A stretch of 64,000 bases of DNA from Salvator merianae. Lineage: Eukaryota; Chordata; Lepidosauria; Squamata; Teiidae. Location of the stretch: NCBI GenBank assembly GCA_003586115.2, contig QVOM02000034.1:144834517-144898516 (forward strand). Reading direction: 5' to 3'. Every line of letters starts with the position of its first letter. Position 1 is the first letter of the stretch. The notes beneath the pieces are model-generated. The model did not search any database, had not been told where the DNA came from, and saw nothing but the letters and a program-made list of their open reading frames with translations. Both the position numbers and the translations under genes were made by a program. Positions 15,416-29,400 of the stretch are shown here, one piece after another.

Positions 15416-16399
15416 TGTGTTCAATATGTAAGCAGCATGTAGGATTTGAGTCTTTGCATTTCAGAAATGAGACCTACAAGGTTAACAAATTGCACAATGT
15501 AATCTAACACTAACAAACTAATGTTGTTGTTTAAAAAAAAAATCATAACCCATCCTGGCCTTCTCTTGACACTGAAGAATGAAAATTCCCCAGCCTCTAA
15601 CGCTGCAGGCCCTGGGAGATGTTGGCGGTGCACTGCAATCAGTCAACCTGTGGAGCTATTTCTGGAGCCAGGTGAAATGGCACTGTTTCAGATGCTTGAA
15701 GGAAAGATGTGAGATGTTGGCCCACTTTAAATGGTCTCCCACTGAAGCGCTCCTCAGCAGCATTTTTGTGCCAGGAAGCACTCCAACTGCCCATGCTTTT
15801 CGGATGAGTGGGTGCTGCATTCCCAGGCAATAACTTGCATAGCCCAAATGGACAGCGCTAAAGCTTCCTTAGCCTCCTAGGTTTTCAAGTTAAAAAAAGC
15901 AAAGATAAAGGGAGCCTTATTACAGTTATTGCTTTAAAAGCACCACAGTGCAGGATTAGTCTGCTTGATCAAAGTCTGTTTCAAAATAGGAGCCACATAC
16001 ACTTCAATGGCCAAAAGCTTGCCTTGTTCCCTGCTTATGTTAAATGATAATTAAAGGGAGAAAGCAGGACAGAGCAGACTGTCTTAACATGCTGTTTAAT
16101 ATTTCAAGTGTTCCATGATTTTGAACCACGGTAGTGTGCCGCATCAAGTTTGAGCAACAGCCATCAAAGCAGCACATACAGGGGAAGGTGCATTGTGGCA
16201 GCTGGTGTTCCTCATTTTATGTTTTCATATTGCATTTTGCTTTGTGGCACATCAAAATATAGTTTGCAAAGATCAAATACAGAGTGTGAAACAGGGCTAA
16301 TACTAGCAGAATTAACAAAATAATAGTTCTAAAGTGTAATGTATCCTTTCCTATGTAACTTTGGTCACTATTTTGACAATTGTTCTCACAAAGGATATT

Positions 16400-16715
16400 T
16401 CCCTGCAGAGGTTAAGAGCACTTGGTTAGATCCCAGATGTCCCCTAAATCAAATCCCTGCTCTGTCATGGAAGCTCATTGGGTCTTTCTAACTATGGGTA
16501 AAAGAGCCTTAATGCCCTTGGGAATGCCCTGGGAAAGGGAAAGGCTATGAGAGTAAATCCTGACAGAAAATCTACAGCTCCTATCGCAGTTGGATGGACC
16601 ATAGGTTATCTCTTTGGCAGCTCCTGCAATTATAACCCACCCTGAGACCACATGATATAGGGTGGGATATAAATGTAAATATATAATAAATAAATAAATA
16701 AATAAATAAATAAAT
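16400..16715 (+). mobile_element. MIR/CORE-like SINE with L2-type tail
   Basis: Contains CATGGAAGCTCATTGGGTC, a well-known core of MIR-like SINEs. It ends with CACCCTGAGACC, GGGTGGGATATAAAT and an AATA repeat, the usual L2-type tail. Confidence 0.65.
16680..16715. repeat. AAAT tetranucleotide tail
   Basis: About eight copies of TAAA/AAAT forming the tail of the SINE. Confidence 0.85.
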
Positions 16716-18241
16716 ATTGAACACTTCTGGCTCAGCACTTTCTTTGCAGAAAGAAATGGTGCATTAAAAATAAAATTACTCAGGAATTTGTCTAAAGTTC
16801 TAGAGGAAGTGATATACAGCTGCATCATATAGTCATCTCCAAAGCACTTCCATATGTGTTTTTCTCCAGTATCAATTGTACCTCCAGCTGACATTAGACA
16901 TGATCAGCACACTCATTCAGAAAAGGATAGTGATGATGAATAATCATAAGCCACCTCTTCTTCACAAATCCTTCATAAATCCAACTGTCTATTATTTGGA
17001 CGGCTGTCCTGGGACAGACTCCGCCCGGCTCCAAAGCAAACATGGATATTGGAACCAGTTCTGAGGGCTCTGACAACCAGGAACAAAATGGGGCTCCTGT
17101 GATAAACTGAACTACAAAGGTGTACCACATTCACATGGTTCTGTTGTCTTCATTTAGCAGCTGCTAATCTGCAAGTAAACTTTTTAAACAGGACTACCAG
17201 TATACTGAATGAGGTGATCATTTTAGGCCTCCTATTCCAGTCTATGCTCCATCCAATGCAGACAAAGCATCCTAGCAGGAGACAGGGCCTTCACTGAACC
17301 TTACCAAGGTGCCAAAGGGAGGCTCCTGGACCCCTCCACATACCTGACTAGTACTAAGTGCAGAAACACCAACTGTCTCCAAAGGAAAGATTAAGAGAAA
17401 TAGGAGTTACTAGGCAACAAAAAAGGAAATATCTGAAGGTAGTTGAGCCAATCCAGACACTGAACTAGACCTCCAAGCTGTTTCAGGTATCTTCAGACAC
17501 AGGATATACTAGCACACTTTTAGTAATATCTAATTCTGTTCAAGAAATCTTGCTGACACTTTAGCCATTTCTGTATGGCATGGGTTTTGTTGTGCCACAT
17601 TGGCCCAGGCTAGCCGGTTGGGCGTTTTTCTTTTCTGGCCTTTGAAGATGCCAACCAAGGCTTTTTTGGCCTGTGGCCAGAAGTGGCACACTTCTGGTGC
17701 CACTTCTGGGTGCCTGGTAGAAATGGGATTAAGCTTGGTATACAGGTCCACAGCAGTACACTGTTTGCAAGATGTTTGTGGACCAGTACACCAAAGTAGT
17801 GCAGTTGTTTTCCAGACTATTGGGTACCCATTTTGGTAGTGCAATGAAGTGCACTGTCAGAATAGGTTCCTGGAAATTCTGAAGTTAAGAATATTGGAGT
17901 CCTTGGAGACTGCCCCAAAGCTTGTATGAGCTTTGGAGCTGGTGCAGGGAACTGTTATGAACTGGCACCGTTGTACAGACGGCACTGTTTCAGAAACCAA
18001 CTCACCTCACTGGTCCAGTTCACCAGTTCAGATCTTGGCAGGGCCAGTGTGAAAAGCACCAAAGACTTTTAATCAGTGCTTGATGTAGGGAGGATCTTCT
18101 CCCTACACTCACCTGCCTTGACTGCTACTAGTCACAATTTCATAGACTTGGTCTACTTTTAACTAATGTCTGCAGGTGAGAATCTGCCTCAAAGCTATCT
18201 GTTGTTTTCATTTTTAAATAAATTTAAATTTAATTTCATAC

Positions 18242-18439
18242 CTCCAGTTTCAGAAAGCTTCCCTCTATAAATTTTATCTTCAACCACATCTGTCCAGTAC
18301 AGTAAGCTCTGATTGAAGTGAAAATCAAGTGCTATTGTATTTCTCAAACCAGGAACTAATAAGCTGTAGTCCCTTTTCTGTAGATCAATTCGTCTGATCT
18401 CATGTCGAATGGAGAAAATTATGAATGCTTCAAATGGAT
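18242..18439 (-). CDS. LRP1B: LRP1B exon: first part of YWTD beta-propeller
   Basis: 198 bp exon, phase 1 at both ends. It begins [20 protein letters not shown], the entry strand of the propeller, and includes [15 protein letters not shown], the first YWTD blade motif. [15 protein letters not shown] is the form I associate with LRP1B, where LRP1 has FKPFIIFSNRHEIRR. NQS is a possible glycosylation sequon. The acceptor is TTTTTACAG and the donor GTATG. The propeller mediates acid-dependent release of ligand in LDL-receptor family members. Confidence 0.93.
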
Positions 18440-18657
18440 CTGTAAAAACAATGGTACATTTTATGAAAAATGTAATAAAAAACCCTAACTCATTATAACA
18501 GTAACAAAAGTTTACTAACAGAATATTCTTATAAAATATTAATGCAGTAACTAAATAAATCAAAATTCTTGATTTTTTTTCTAAAATACATATTAGTCTA
18601 AATATAAGCTTTAGTCATGTATATTAGATATAATTATTGAAGAGACATGACAAATAG

Positions 18658-18663
18658 AATATA

Positions 18664-18714
<51 letters not shown>
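18658..18714. repeat. TA dinucleotide microsatellite
   Basis: About 57 bp of alternating A and T with one G interruption near 18669. Confidence 0.95.
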
Positions 18715-18718
<4 letters not shown>

Positions 18719-21179
18719 CAGTAACTGGGGTCTGTAGTTTCAATTTAATATCTTTAATCACTGCTGATAACACCCCAAAACATTTTGAGTACATTCTTAT
18801 ATAAGTTAACTCAAAATTAAACATTTGATTAGGTTTACTCATTGATTTGAATATACATTTCTTGAAGCATTAAAATCTATTTGTCAAAAAATTAATTTTA
18901 AAGGTAGCATCTAAATCATAGTTTATTTATGGTAAATAACAACACAACCTCAAACAGGCAAAATAAAGAACATAGGCTAATTTCTGATTCCATTCTTGCT
19001 AGGGGCAATATCCAAGAAAATGTAATAAAAAGTATTTTAAATTGCTTGCATATGCTTTTCAGCTGTATCTAGCCCGAATGAGGGTTTGATGGAGGCATAT
19101 TATTGACCTCAGTAGTCTGACACTTTCCTTACTCTAGCATGTCCTCACTGCCAGGTCATCTCCAGCAGCAAGGACTTTAGCAACTGCTAGATGTCAGCAA
19201 AGACTCTTATGCCTTTTCCACATTTAACAGTATTCTGGAAAAAAATTCCCGAATAAGGGTCTGCGGTTTGCACACTAATGCAAACTAGAGCGGCCCTTCC
19301 TCCCCTATCAAGCATTGTCTGCCTTGTCTGGGCTCCCCTATCAAGCTTTGTCTGCTTTGTCTGGGCTAGGGCATCCAAAATGGTGTCCTACTTTGGTATA
19401 GCTGTAGACCTCAACAATGATTTCAATAACTAGTCCAGGGCCAGTGTCATGGCTCACAGAGGCATACAGATGGCAAGTTCCTGTGATCATGTATACTTTA
19501 GAAGACCCATTTTGGCAGAATCTAGGAAGCGCTGCTAGAAGTGAGTCTGCTCCAAAGATGGGCAGGGCAGAAACTGCAAAGACTAGAAATTCTACAGTCT
19601 CTGTGCTGGGTCTGAGGGCAATTTGTATGCAATAGATGGGCATGGAGTGGAATGAGCCATTTGAATGTGAACAGCCCTGTTCCACTCCAGCAGCAACCCA
19701 TTCCAGCATAGGCCAGGTTACTTCCCCTACCCTGTCCAGAACAAATGAGGTCAGTGTGGAAAGGTTCTTAGTGAAGTTCATGAACAAACCAGATCAACTT
19801 CTGAAGTTTGATGTTGACAATGTAGATCTCCCAGGTAGGTACATCCACTACATCCAAGCTTACCCAGCTCAGCAGATCAGAAGCATGGACTGCACTGCCA
19901 GATTTATATTATATTTTCCAAGTTATCAAAATCAGTGACTCCCAAACACTTACGAACATTTTATGTAGTTAGACGTGAACAGCTCTATTCCCAGAACATA
20001 TCATGTGTTTCTTAGTAAGTACATTGTGTCTCCTCGCCACATTTATCTGAGATTTTTAAGACTCTGTAAAATGCATACAATGCATTTCACTGTGTGCTGT
20101 TATCAGTTCCATTCAGGCCATAGTCATTTACCATTATTTTCTTGCCAAGAAATTTCTCAGACAGAACAAATTTCACAGACAGAACCTGTGACCCTCTGTT
20201 TTCCAGTTGCTTTACTGAGCCACAGCCAGTTCCATTTCACCACACATTTTTAATTTTTTATATAACATTTCTTAACTTTAATATTCATAACCATTAAAAG
20301 ATCAGGCTTAGGAAAGAGGTTTACTGTCTTGTCTCCTTAATGTTTAGTGTTGAATTTCACTAGATAATTCTTAACAAACTAACCTAGAAAAAAATGCACT
20401 TACTGTTTGTTAATTTCAACCCTAATTTTAAAGCAAATACATGTTATTCCCTAGAATCCTCTTAAATGTGCCAGGAAAGAATTAAATTGCTCTCCAAGGG
20501 TGAATTAACTGTGAAGCTTGAAATAAAGATAAACTCGTATTGGCAGGAGGCTTCAAAGATGATTCTGCAGAGCTTACTGTCTTGTACAGTTCACTTCATA
20601 TGCATATGAATAAATTGTTGCCCAGAGTTGGAGCTAGTTAATTATTTAAATGCTGATATTTGCAGATTTTGTTTGGGAGTATGTGTGTCTCACAAAGTAC
20701 TAAATAGACATGACTACAGGATTAAAGAGCAAAGAACAATCATATTCATAGAAATTCACATGAACTGTCAATATCATTTCTCAAACATTCTTACTGCAGG
20801 ATAAATTGCCTAGAGAAATAATTGGTTTGTCAGTATTTATTTGAAACAGAACTCAAAGCAAGTTAATTAAAAAAACATAGTATTGTATACCTAAAGGTAC
20901 GCAATTTGATATATAAAAACATATAAAGACACACGTTAGCACTATAACACAGTGCAATATAAAAGGGGGGAGGTGAGATAAAGATGGCACCTCCCCCAAC
21001 TGAAATTGACTGCCCAGCCTTTGTCCCCATATCCTGTTCTTTGATCACCATCCAAAGCAGAAAAGATATGGTGGGCTTCTTATATTTAAGTATATCAGAA
21101 AGTGAAGATTTGTCATTTGTAGAATCATAAGCTTCATAGGTAAGAGCCTGCACCTGAGGATCAATGTCAGGCATAACTG

Positions 21180-21760
21180 CAGCATCTAGGAGTGTTGATT
21201 GTATTTTTAGATTTTTAATATCTTAATTTATTTTATTTAAAACATTTATATATCACTTACCATTAAGAAAATGTTAAAACATGTATATAAAAATAAACAT
21301 TACAAAAAGAACAAAAAGATTTAATGTAATGCTATTGCTTAAAAACTGTGTAGCTTAGGAAAACAATCACACAGGGAATGCCTGGGTGAAGACCTATATC
21401 TTCAATAGGTGTCTAAAAGTTGTATTTGTAGGAACCTCTTGATTGTCAGTGGAAACAGCCCTCATAAGGCAGATCCAAGAAAAGGCTCAGCTACAGGCAT
21501 GAGATGACATTCTGTACTTTGTGGAATTCACAGGAGCAGCTCTACAGATTATTTCAATGTTCTTCCAGATCTATAACAGGGGAGGATTTATTTGAGGTAC
21601 CTTGGTAGCAAGTTGCTTAGGGCCTCATATGCCAAACATAAAACCCAGAATCCGGCCCAAAAGCTAAATGACAATGACCAGGTGACAGACCAGGGTATAT
21701 ATATTTTTGCAGCAAGTTATTTTACGTAGCTCAGAAGTTCATAGCCCCCTGAACTATCCA
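21180..21760 (-). mobile_element. L2-like interspersed repeat
   Basis: The pattern GTGAAGACCTATATCTTCAA, then GAGGTACCTTGGTAGCAAG, then TTAGGGCCTCATATGCC and ACCCAGAATCCGGCCC follows a repeat I know from lizard and snake introns. It is non-coding, and the class is assigned by resemblance only. Confidence 0.45.
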
Positions 21761-23610
21761 TTACTGCCAAGCTGAGCAAAAACTGGCTTGGTCCAAAGCG
21801 GAGATAGGATGTGCTAGGCAATCCACTCATACCTTGACCTGGCATCTAGCAAAACCAGTCTGTCCAAAACAGAAGGGCATATATGCCTATTAGACAAATT
21901 CTGCAGTAAAAAAATTATAGGGCAAATTGTTCGTCTATATTTATCAAACCTTTCAGAAGTAATGAGCTGGTGGTAGAAATAAGTTTGGGGAAGGAATTTA
22001 TTTGAAGGTAGCAGGAACCTATGGAATAATGCAAATAAGGAGAAGGGGTAGCGTAATTTAGTTCACCTCTAACAGAAATGTGCTAAGACAACTAGCTTTG
22101 AATTGACTTGACATGAACCCTCCCGGTATACTAGATCCACTAGCAAACCTAATAGGGTTTAAAGTTCAGCTTGCACACCAGTCCTTGAGAAAACTCCATG
22201 AGCAGTTTCACCTAGCTTTGCCTCTCCTCCTAGCTGCCATTCACCATCGCCTGCCTACTTTGGTCCACACCTACTAGCTTATCCATATCTCTTTTGCCTG
22301 CCATGTTGTTTGGATGCAACGTTCCTGGGTGCTTGTCCTCTGAGATCAACAGACTACTTCATGTTCAAGGAAGACTTTGAACACTGGTCGCCTCTGGAAT
22401 CAGCAGAGCACCTAGGAATATCTTGAATGATAGACACTTGTTTGGCATGTCCAACTGTGTTCATGGCCTTTACAGGAAAGGAAGTGGTGCTGTACACACA
22501 AACAGTCCAATATGCTGTGATCTGTAGTCCTAGCATGAGGAAAGAAGTGCGTGACTGGCATGCAGGCATAGCCGAAAGGCAGCATGGCAGAAATGGATGG
22601 AACAGTGTGGCCCAGCAGGTAGAGTCAGGGCAAGCAAGCAGACAGTGGCATGCAGCAATGCCAAAAGAGGCAGCACAAGCTACCACTCCTTTCTCTGAGC
22701 CCAGCAAGCTGAACCTAAGCTAAGGGCTGGCTCTACGAACTCCCAGAGTTGGCTTACAATGTTGGGGCTAGGCTAGATGTGAGTCAAGGCCCCATTTTTA
22801 CATTTGTGCACATCACTAACCTCTAAGGTTGTATTTTCAAAATTTATTATTCCTGAACCAGTACATGAACTGAAAGGAAAGCATTATTAGAAAGGCAGAA
22901 TTCTGGTGGTTCTCTTCAGCAACAAACTACTTTATTTTAAAGTCTCTTCTATTAAGATGCCTCTTAGGGGACAGTTCCAAGAGTTTCAAAAGACGATTGA
23001 TATGCTTGCTGCAGACATCCATCATGACAATTGTATTTTTAATTCATTAGATATTTGTGGAATTCCTTTTTGTTCCCTAATTTGCAAAATATTGGCTATT
23101 GTGCTCCAACCCTGCACCAGGTCCAAAGCTCATGCCAGCTTCAGAGCCAGTACAGCTCTGAAGACCAGAAATTAAAGTTCCTTGCCTATGGACCTCTTGG
23201 GGGACCCATTTCAGTGGTGCACCTTGTTAGACCACCAAAATGGGTCCTCTGTGGTATAACTGGACAATGGAGGCTTGCCATCTGCACACTTCCATGGTCC
23301 AGTATATACATGGTCCAGTAGATGTTGAAAAAGCAGTATGCCAGTACACCAAACCAGGATGCCACTTTGGGAGCACTGGTCTGGTCTATGCTCTATCCTC
23401 TGACAACAGAGCATACTAGGAGAAAAAAAAAAAGAACTGGATTATGGCCCAGTACTTCCAAATGTTATTAATTTACAACTTACACAGCTATAACTCTTAA
23501 TTATTTTCCCAGTTTGTTTTTGGCCAGAGTGAAAATGTTTGTCTTTGCAACCTTGAAATGGACTTAAGAAAAGTGTTACAGTAACTAATAGACTGTAAAA
23601 ATCTACTCAC

Positions 23611-23856
23611 CAACATTAGTACAGCTTTCTCCATCTTCACTGAGCTTCCAACCTTCATAACATGAGCATTTAACAGTATTTTTATGCTGTTCACATACTT
23701 GACTGCACCTCTGATGTTTAGTGCAATAGTCTATGAATTCACAAGTTTTATTATCTGAAGTCAGATGCAATCCAGAGGGGCAAGAACAAACTATTCTACC
23801 TCCAGGAACTACTGAACACTGATGACTGCAGCCACCATTGTTAAGTGAACATTCAT
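23611..23856 (-). CDS. LRP1B: LRP1B exon: two EGF-like modules
   Basis: 246 bp exon, phase 1 at both ends, encoding two tandem EGF-like modules. The first begins [14 protein letters not shown] and ends DNKTC. The second begins [13 protein letters not shown] and ends DGESCTNV. Each has six cysteines in EGF spacing. NKT is a possible glycosylation site. In LDL-receptor family proteins an EGF pair links the LDLa cluster to the propeller and takes part in pH-dependent ligand release in endosomes; that role is family knowledge. The acceptor follows a T-rich tract ending TTTCAG and the donor is GTGAGT. Confidence 0.93.
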
Positions 23857-24690
23857 CTGAAATAAAATATATAACAAAACAAATTGCTCAAGCAAAAGCT
23901 TAATACAAACACATTCTTAAAAATATTATTAAAACTGTAGTATACTTTAACATAAATAATCAGGTTCAGTCTTGAACATGTTTCATTTAGCATCTATAAC
24001 TGCAGAAAAATAAATAAGAATAGATTAATATGATATTTACAAATTAGCCAAATTTTGTTGTTAACATTGATCTAGATTAGGATTTATAAAAAGCAAACTG
24101 AGCAAACTCTCCAATTAAGGTGGGAAAATCTACAACCTATAAACCAAATGACTCAAACTGTTCTTGTAAGCGCACATATATGAGATGGAGTCAGAGGGCT
24201 CTCGGCCACTGAGTTTCTGGTTTCATTTTTATTAGGCCATCTGAGTCTATCAATAATGGTAAATTGCAGCAGCAGCTGGATTGGACTACATGATGCACAT
24301 AACTCAGCTCTGTTTTGTCAGGCTCTCATAGCAGTGCACTTATGGGTCCATTTCCAGGTATATCACAAAATTTACCCTGCCTTGAAGCTTCGGAGGCCAG
24401 GGAACTTTCATTCCTTGGCTTCAAGGATGGCCAGCTGTTTCACAGACATCTGCTGGCATGTGCCATGGCACCTCTCTCATTCCTAGCCCAAACTGCTTGG
24501 TGGAAACCACCTTTAAGGTTGTATCTTAGAGGTGCTTTGTTTTGTGTGAATTGTGCACGATCCTTTGAAAGTTAGGCCTGGCTTGTGTCATAGCAATGAT
24601 AGCTGAGGATAAGCATTGTCAGTAAAAACATTGTCAGGTGAGCTAGACCTGATTTGAGGATGTTGTAACTTTGACACGTTTTGTGTTATC

Positions 24691-25938
24691 TAGGGATGTG
24701 CACGAAATTTCGAAGCAACGAAATTTCGTACGAATTTCGTTGCTTCGCAGCATTCGCATCGAATGCGAAGTGCCCTCCCTATCACGAAAGCGAATAGCGA
24801 AAGTCACGGTGATTTTCGTCAATTTTCGTGACCTTCGCTACTCACCGCGAACGGCTATTTTTCGTCTTTCTTCGCTGCGAAAACTGCGAAGCAACGAAGC
24901 TCGGTAGCTTCGTAGCCTCCAGTCTCTGCCTCTAGAGGTGGAAATTGTCATGCATCACATTAGGAAAGACGGTATTTTTTTAACTCTTCGCCTGCCTCGC
25001 AGCGATCGCACCGCATGAGGATGAGAAACTCAGACGGCTTGGAGTTAATAAAACTTCTTTGATGGTGTTATATAGTTCTTCGTTTTGAAACAGAGGGCAA
25101 GACGTGGTGTCATTTCACTGCTGCTCGGAAGTAGGGAGGGAGGGCAAGACGTGGCAACATTTTGCTGCTACTCGGAAGTAAGAAGGGAGGGCAAGACGAG
25201 GCGTCATTTCGCTGCTACTCAGAAGTAAGAAGGGAGGGCAAGACGAGGCGTCATTTCACTGCTACTCGGAAGTAAGAAGGGAGGGCAAGACGAGGCGTCA
25301 TTTCGCTGCTACTCGGAAGTAGGGAGTTATTTCATCCTGCGGCTGCCGCCAGTCTTCTAAATTACGCGCTGAGCTGAAGGCAATTGCTTCGCGCGTCACT
25401 GACTAAGCCTGCCCGCCTCGTAGGCGAGGTAATAATTTCTGTGCCCCAAACGATCGGCACGGACGGCAGACAGCAACGAGTCGCGCCGATAAGTTAAAGG
25501 GACAGAAGTTAGCGCGTGTGCGCGCACAGACATGAGCGTCGAAAAGGCATCGAGAATGACGAAAAATCAAAGCGAAAAAAATTCCTTCGCTTGCTTTCGC
25601 TTGCTTTTGATCTGCAGTGAGGAACCCCAAACGTACCTTCATTGCTTTGAATCCTGCTACAAACCGGCCGCCGGTAAAAAGTAAGCTCCGTGCAATTTTT
25701 ACTTTTAATGAAGCAACTCCTTAAATTAGCAACGTGGACGGTCAAATATAGAAGGGAGAGGGCAGGGGGATATGCGGCGTTTGATTTTGCATTCCGTTTT
25801 TCGAAAATTTTCGCAAATTTTCGCTGCGAAAACGAAAATCGCCATTTTCGCGACTTCCGTTTTCGTGCGAAAACGAAGCTATGAAGCTTCGATGCATTGC
25901 GAAACGAACAGAGAAAATTCATTTCGTGCACATCCCTA
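24691..25938. mobile_element. hAT-like non-autonomous DNA transposon, 1,248 bp
   Basis: Flanked by a perfect 8 bp duplication GTGTTATC (24683-24690 and 25939-25946), the hallmark size of hAT insertions. Perfect 18 bp terminal inverted repeat TAGGGATGTGCACGAAAT. The subterminal regions are full of GCGAAA/TTTCGC and GAAATTTC motifs in both orientations. The middle carries a 47 bp tandem array and unusually CpG-rich sequence. Short frames exist, but none resembles a transposase. The perfect duplication and ends suggest a fairly recent insertion. Confidence 0.92.
25094..25326. repeat. 47 bp tandem repeat, about five copies, inside the hAT-like element
   Basis: Units start at 25094, 25141, 25188, 25235 and 25282, exactly 47 bp apart, each opening AGGGCAAGACG and continuing to CTCGGAAGTA. 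Units 3 to 5 are nearly identical; units 1 and 2 diverge more. The last unit is cut slightly short. Confidence 0.93.
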
Positions 25939-26121
25939 GTGTTATCCCTTGTGTGCAAATTGTGTAATTACAATAATCAAACTATAGCAATACAACAGAG
26001 TGATCCTTGGGACTAGATACCTGACAGGTACTAGGTTCTATTACTATAGTTCTGCTCCTTTTATGCATTCCGACTGAATGCATGTTTAACTAGGTAATGT
26101 ATTTTAGTAATAATATTCCTA

Positions 26122-26406
<285 letters not shown>

Positions 26407-29400
26407 TTAAGGAAAAGAGAAAATGAGCATAAAGAACATTGAAAAAATCATATTGAAAGCAAACATAAGAAAATACTTTAGCAATACAATATTCCATTCT
26501 TTTTTTCAAAGCAAGTTAAAAAAGGAGACGTTGCCAGAAATTGCCCTCTCCTTCATAACATTATTTTCACCATACTCCAAAGCAGAACTGTGATGTTATT
26601 AACTTGATAACTGTTTTAGAGTGTGCTTATGTGCTTAACAAGTTCAAACTATCATAACTTAACCGCAACTTCCTCTCCTTCTTATATGCACATTTATTTA
26701 CAGCTTCTTCAGTTTCTCAGATTGCACTTTCCAGTTTATTACATATCTTCTCTACTGCTTCTGCTCTCCCGGCTGAGACCTTTTGATTACTCCATTGTCA
26801 ACAACAGAAGTAGTTGGGGAGAACTTATTAACTGAAAAGTGAATACAAAATGACATTCATTTTTGTAAAAAAGCATATTTGGGTAAAACTTACAAGTGCC
26901 TTGTAGAATAGCAAAGTTTTGGCTCAGACTTCTTTCCCATACAAACTAAACTAGTACACCCCCTTCCTAGCTTCCTCCTGAGATATCATTCAGGTTGTGT
27001 TTAACCCCAGTCCACAAATCTTCCTTTTACTCCAGGTTGTATGCCTTTTTGTTTCCTGTCACAGATCTAATGGTTGAGAGAAAAAAGACTACTGCTGACA
27101 TGAACATTCCTTACCAATGAAAGTGGCTGATTCTCCTGTTACACCAGAAGAGGAGAACAAATGAAACCTGCAATGCTAGCACTGAGTGCATCCCTTCAGC
27201 TGAAGCTCTAGTCAAGCATTCTGTGTCAGTGAACACATGTCAGAAAGGAAAATGCATGGACCAATGCAGAGACACTAAAGAGCCTTTAGTTGTGCTATTC
27301 TATCCATGGAGGCAGGCTTTTGACTTGCTGAGGGGCTTAGCTTTGCTATTTTTGTTATAACAGGAAACAAATGTCTTTCTCTGCATATATATATGTTCAT
27401 TGGATACCAGTGCATTCATGAGCTGGTATGACTAACACCAAACAAAGTGTTGGATCATGCACAGTGGAAGCAATCTTGTTCCTTTCTCGCAGATCCAATT
27501 TTTTGGACACTGCACTTTCACACAATACTGCAAGATACAGCACTTCATGTAATAAAGGAATGTAGCACCCACCCAAAAGTTGATATGACATATCTGTTAT
27601 TATGCACCTCAGTTTCTGGAAAACTACAGTTTTCCTTCTCCCTAAGTGTATTATATCATTCTCTGTTAGACATTCTTTCAAAACTATGAAAAACCGTATG
27701 CTGCAGACTTCTCATTCCTGGTCTAAAAACTCACATCACTATCAAATTTAATTAAATAATGCTAACTCTCCTACAATATCATCATACCCCTTAGTTGATC
27801 CATGGCAGATACTTGCCATATAATATACTATTTTAGATTTGTATTGCTACACTTTGCTGTTCTTTTTGTTTGTGGATCTTCTTGTTTAATTGCCATGCAT
27901 TATTGAGATCCATTTTATAAACTTATTCTTGCTTCTATAAAGATCGGGATCCTTTGTTCAGCCTCATTTTTTTAGCATACCAGATATCCTACCTAAAGGA
28001 GAAAAGGTTTAAAAAAAAGAGGGAGAAAGAGAGACCGACCTTTGGAGAAAATACATGAAATGTAAAGTAAGTTTGAATTGCTTATTCAAATTGTCAGCAC
28101 CTCTTCTTGCATATCCTTAACTTGCATAAAGTTGTCTCAATTCTTATTGTTAACAGGGCAGTTGGGAATTTGTCTTACATACAGATATTCTTCATTTAAA
28201 AAAATGTAGATCAAGTTTTGGTAGTAGCTTATTGAGAGGATGCTACACACTTTAATAAAACAGGCATGATGTATGAAAACTGAGGTTGGGAGAAGTTAAA
28301 AACTCTATTTCTTTTACTTCATTTAACCTAAGTGAAAAGAAAATAATTTGTGAAATAAGATTCCTCTTAGGATCTGCACGAGGCCTTTAAGGCATTGTAA
28401 GATCAATCATCTGCGTACCCCCCTGTTGCGCCACAACCATACTTCTAGGGCACAGGGTTCATGTGGTCCTGAGCCCTGGCAATATTGTAATGGTAGAGTG
28501 ATAAGAAGAGCTTTCACGGTGGTTGCCATCACTCTCTCACCCTAGGCACTGTGTTGACTTTTTATTTTAAGCATTTTCCATTTTTCAGAGCACAGGAAAA
28601 CTGCTAACTTCTACAGCTATTTTCTGCGCTCTGCAACAAGCTGACAGTTCACAACCTTCGATATTGTTATTGCTAGGAACAGCAGCAGGCATGTAGACAG
28701 CATGCCATCACTGGAACAAATTGATAGCCTGGAGAATAAATATCACTTCAGGTGTGATCTTCACTTACTGTGCTGCTTCTGCCATTATGTGGAAGCTGTC
28801 CATAACTAAAACAATGTTTAATAGAGGAAATTCATCTTTGTCAAGTGTTAAAATAAATATCATATTTCACACACATAAGATTCATCCTCCCTCCCCCCCC
28901 AAAAAAAAGAAAATTCTAAATGACCCTATGCCCTAAATAGTTACAACTTAAATATCACAGGAACTTATACAGTAGGAAATATGGTTCCGCAAAAATTTAT
29001 TAGGTGTATTTTGAAAACTTTTTTCTCCCAGTTTTGATTTTATTAATTAATACTCTAAAATGGTCTATTTTTTTTTTATCTTCCACAAACGATCTTAGAG
29101 CATTTTTTTTTGCTTTTATCTCTTGAATATACAGATTTTATCTATGCATGTTCTTAATTATTATATTACTGTACAAAACTGTTTAAAATAACAACAGCAT
29201 TCCTTGCAATAAAGTAAAATCTCATTAAAAATACTTTTAAATACTTCAAGGGGATAGCAATGGTTGAACAATTTTTTTTTTTCAGGTTATAAAATATGTG
29301 CTTTGTGTTTATCTGTTTATGATTTATGCGAGTATGCATTATGTTTTAGCAGTTTTAGTAAGATACGATAAAAAAAATAAAATTAAACTCTAATCCTTTG

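Larger units (their letters stand above)
18440..23610 (-). other. LRP1B intron, 5,171 bp
   Basis: Holds a TA dinucleotide array (18.66-18.71 kb), interspersed repeat of unclear class (19.2-19.9 and 22.1-22.75 kb), an L2-like internal repeat (21.2-21.8 kb) and a further repeat fragment at 23.1-23.4 kb. 19.95-20.86 kb shows nothing recognisable. Confidence 0.7.

Noticed and set aside
20863..21174. 103-codon minus-strand frame starting MPDIDPQVQALTYEAYD
   Set aside because: The first third looks protein-like but I recognise no family, there is no splice context, and the second half turns into low-complexity and intron-like sequence. A translated database search would decide.
25094..25326. Regularly spaced repeats that could suggest a CRISPR array
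   Set aside because: Units are directly adjacent with no unique spacers, in a vertebrate intron and inside a transposon. It is a plain tandem repeat.
25403..25958. Frames of 79 and 149 codons, minus strand
   Set aside because: Shadows of the CpG-rich hAT-like element; arginine- and phenylalanine-rich translations come from repeated GCGAAA motifs.
28370..28560. GC-richer patch in an AT-rich intron
   Set aside because: No inverted ends, frame or repeat partner seen within the window.
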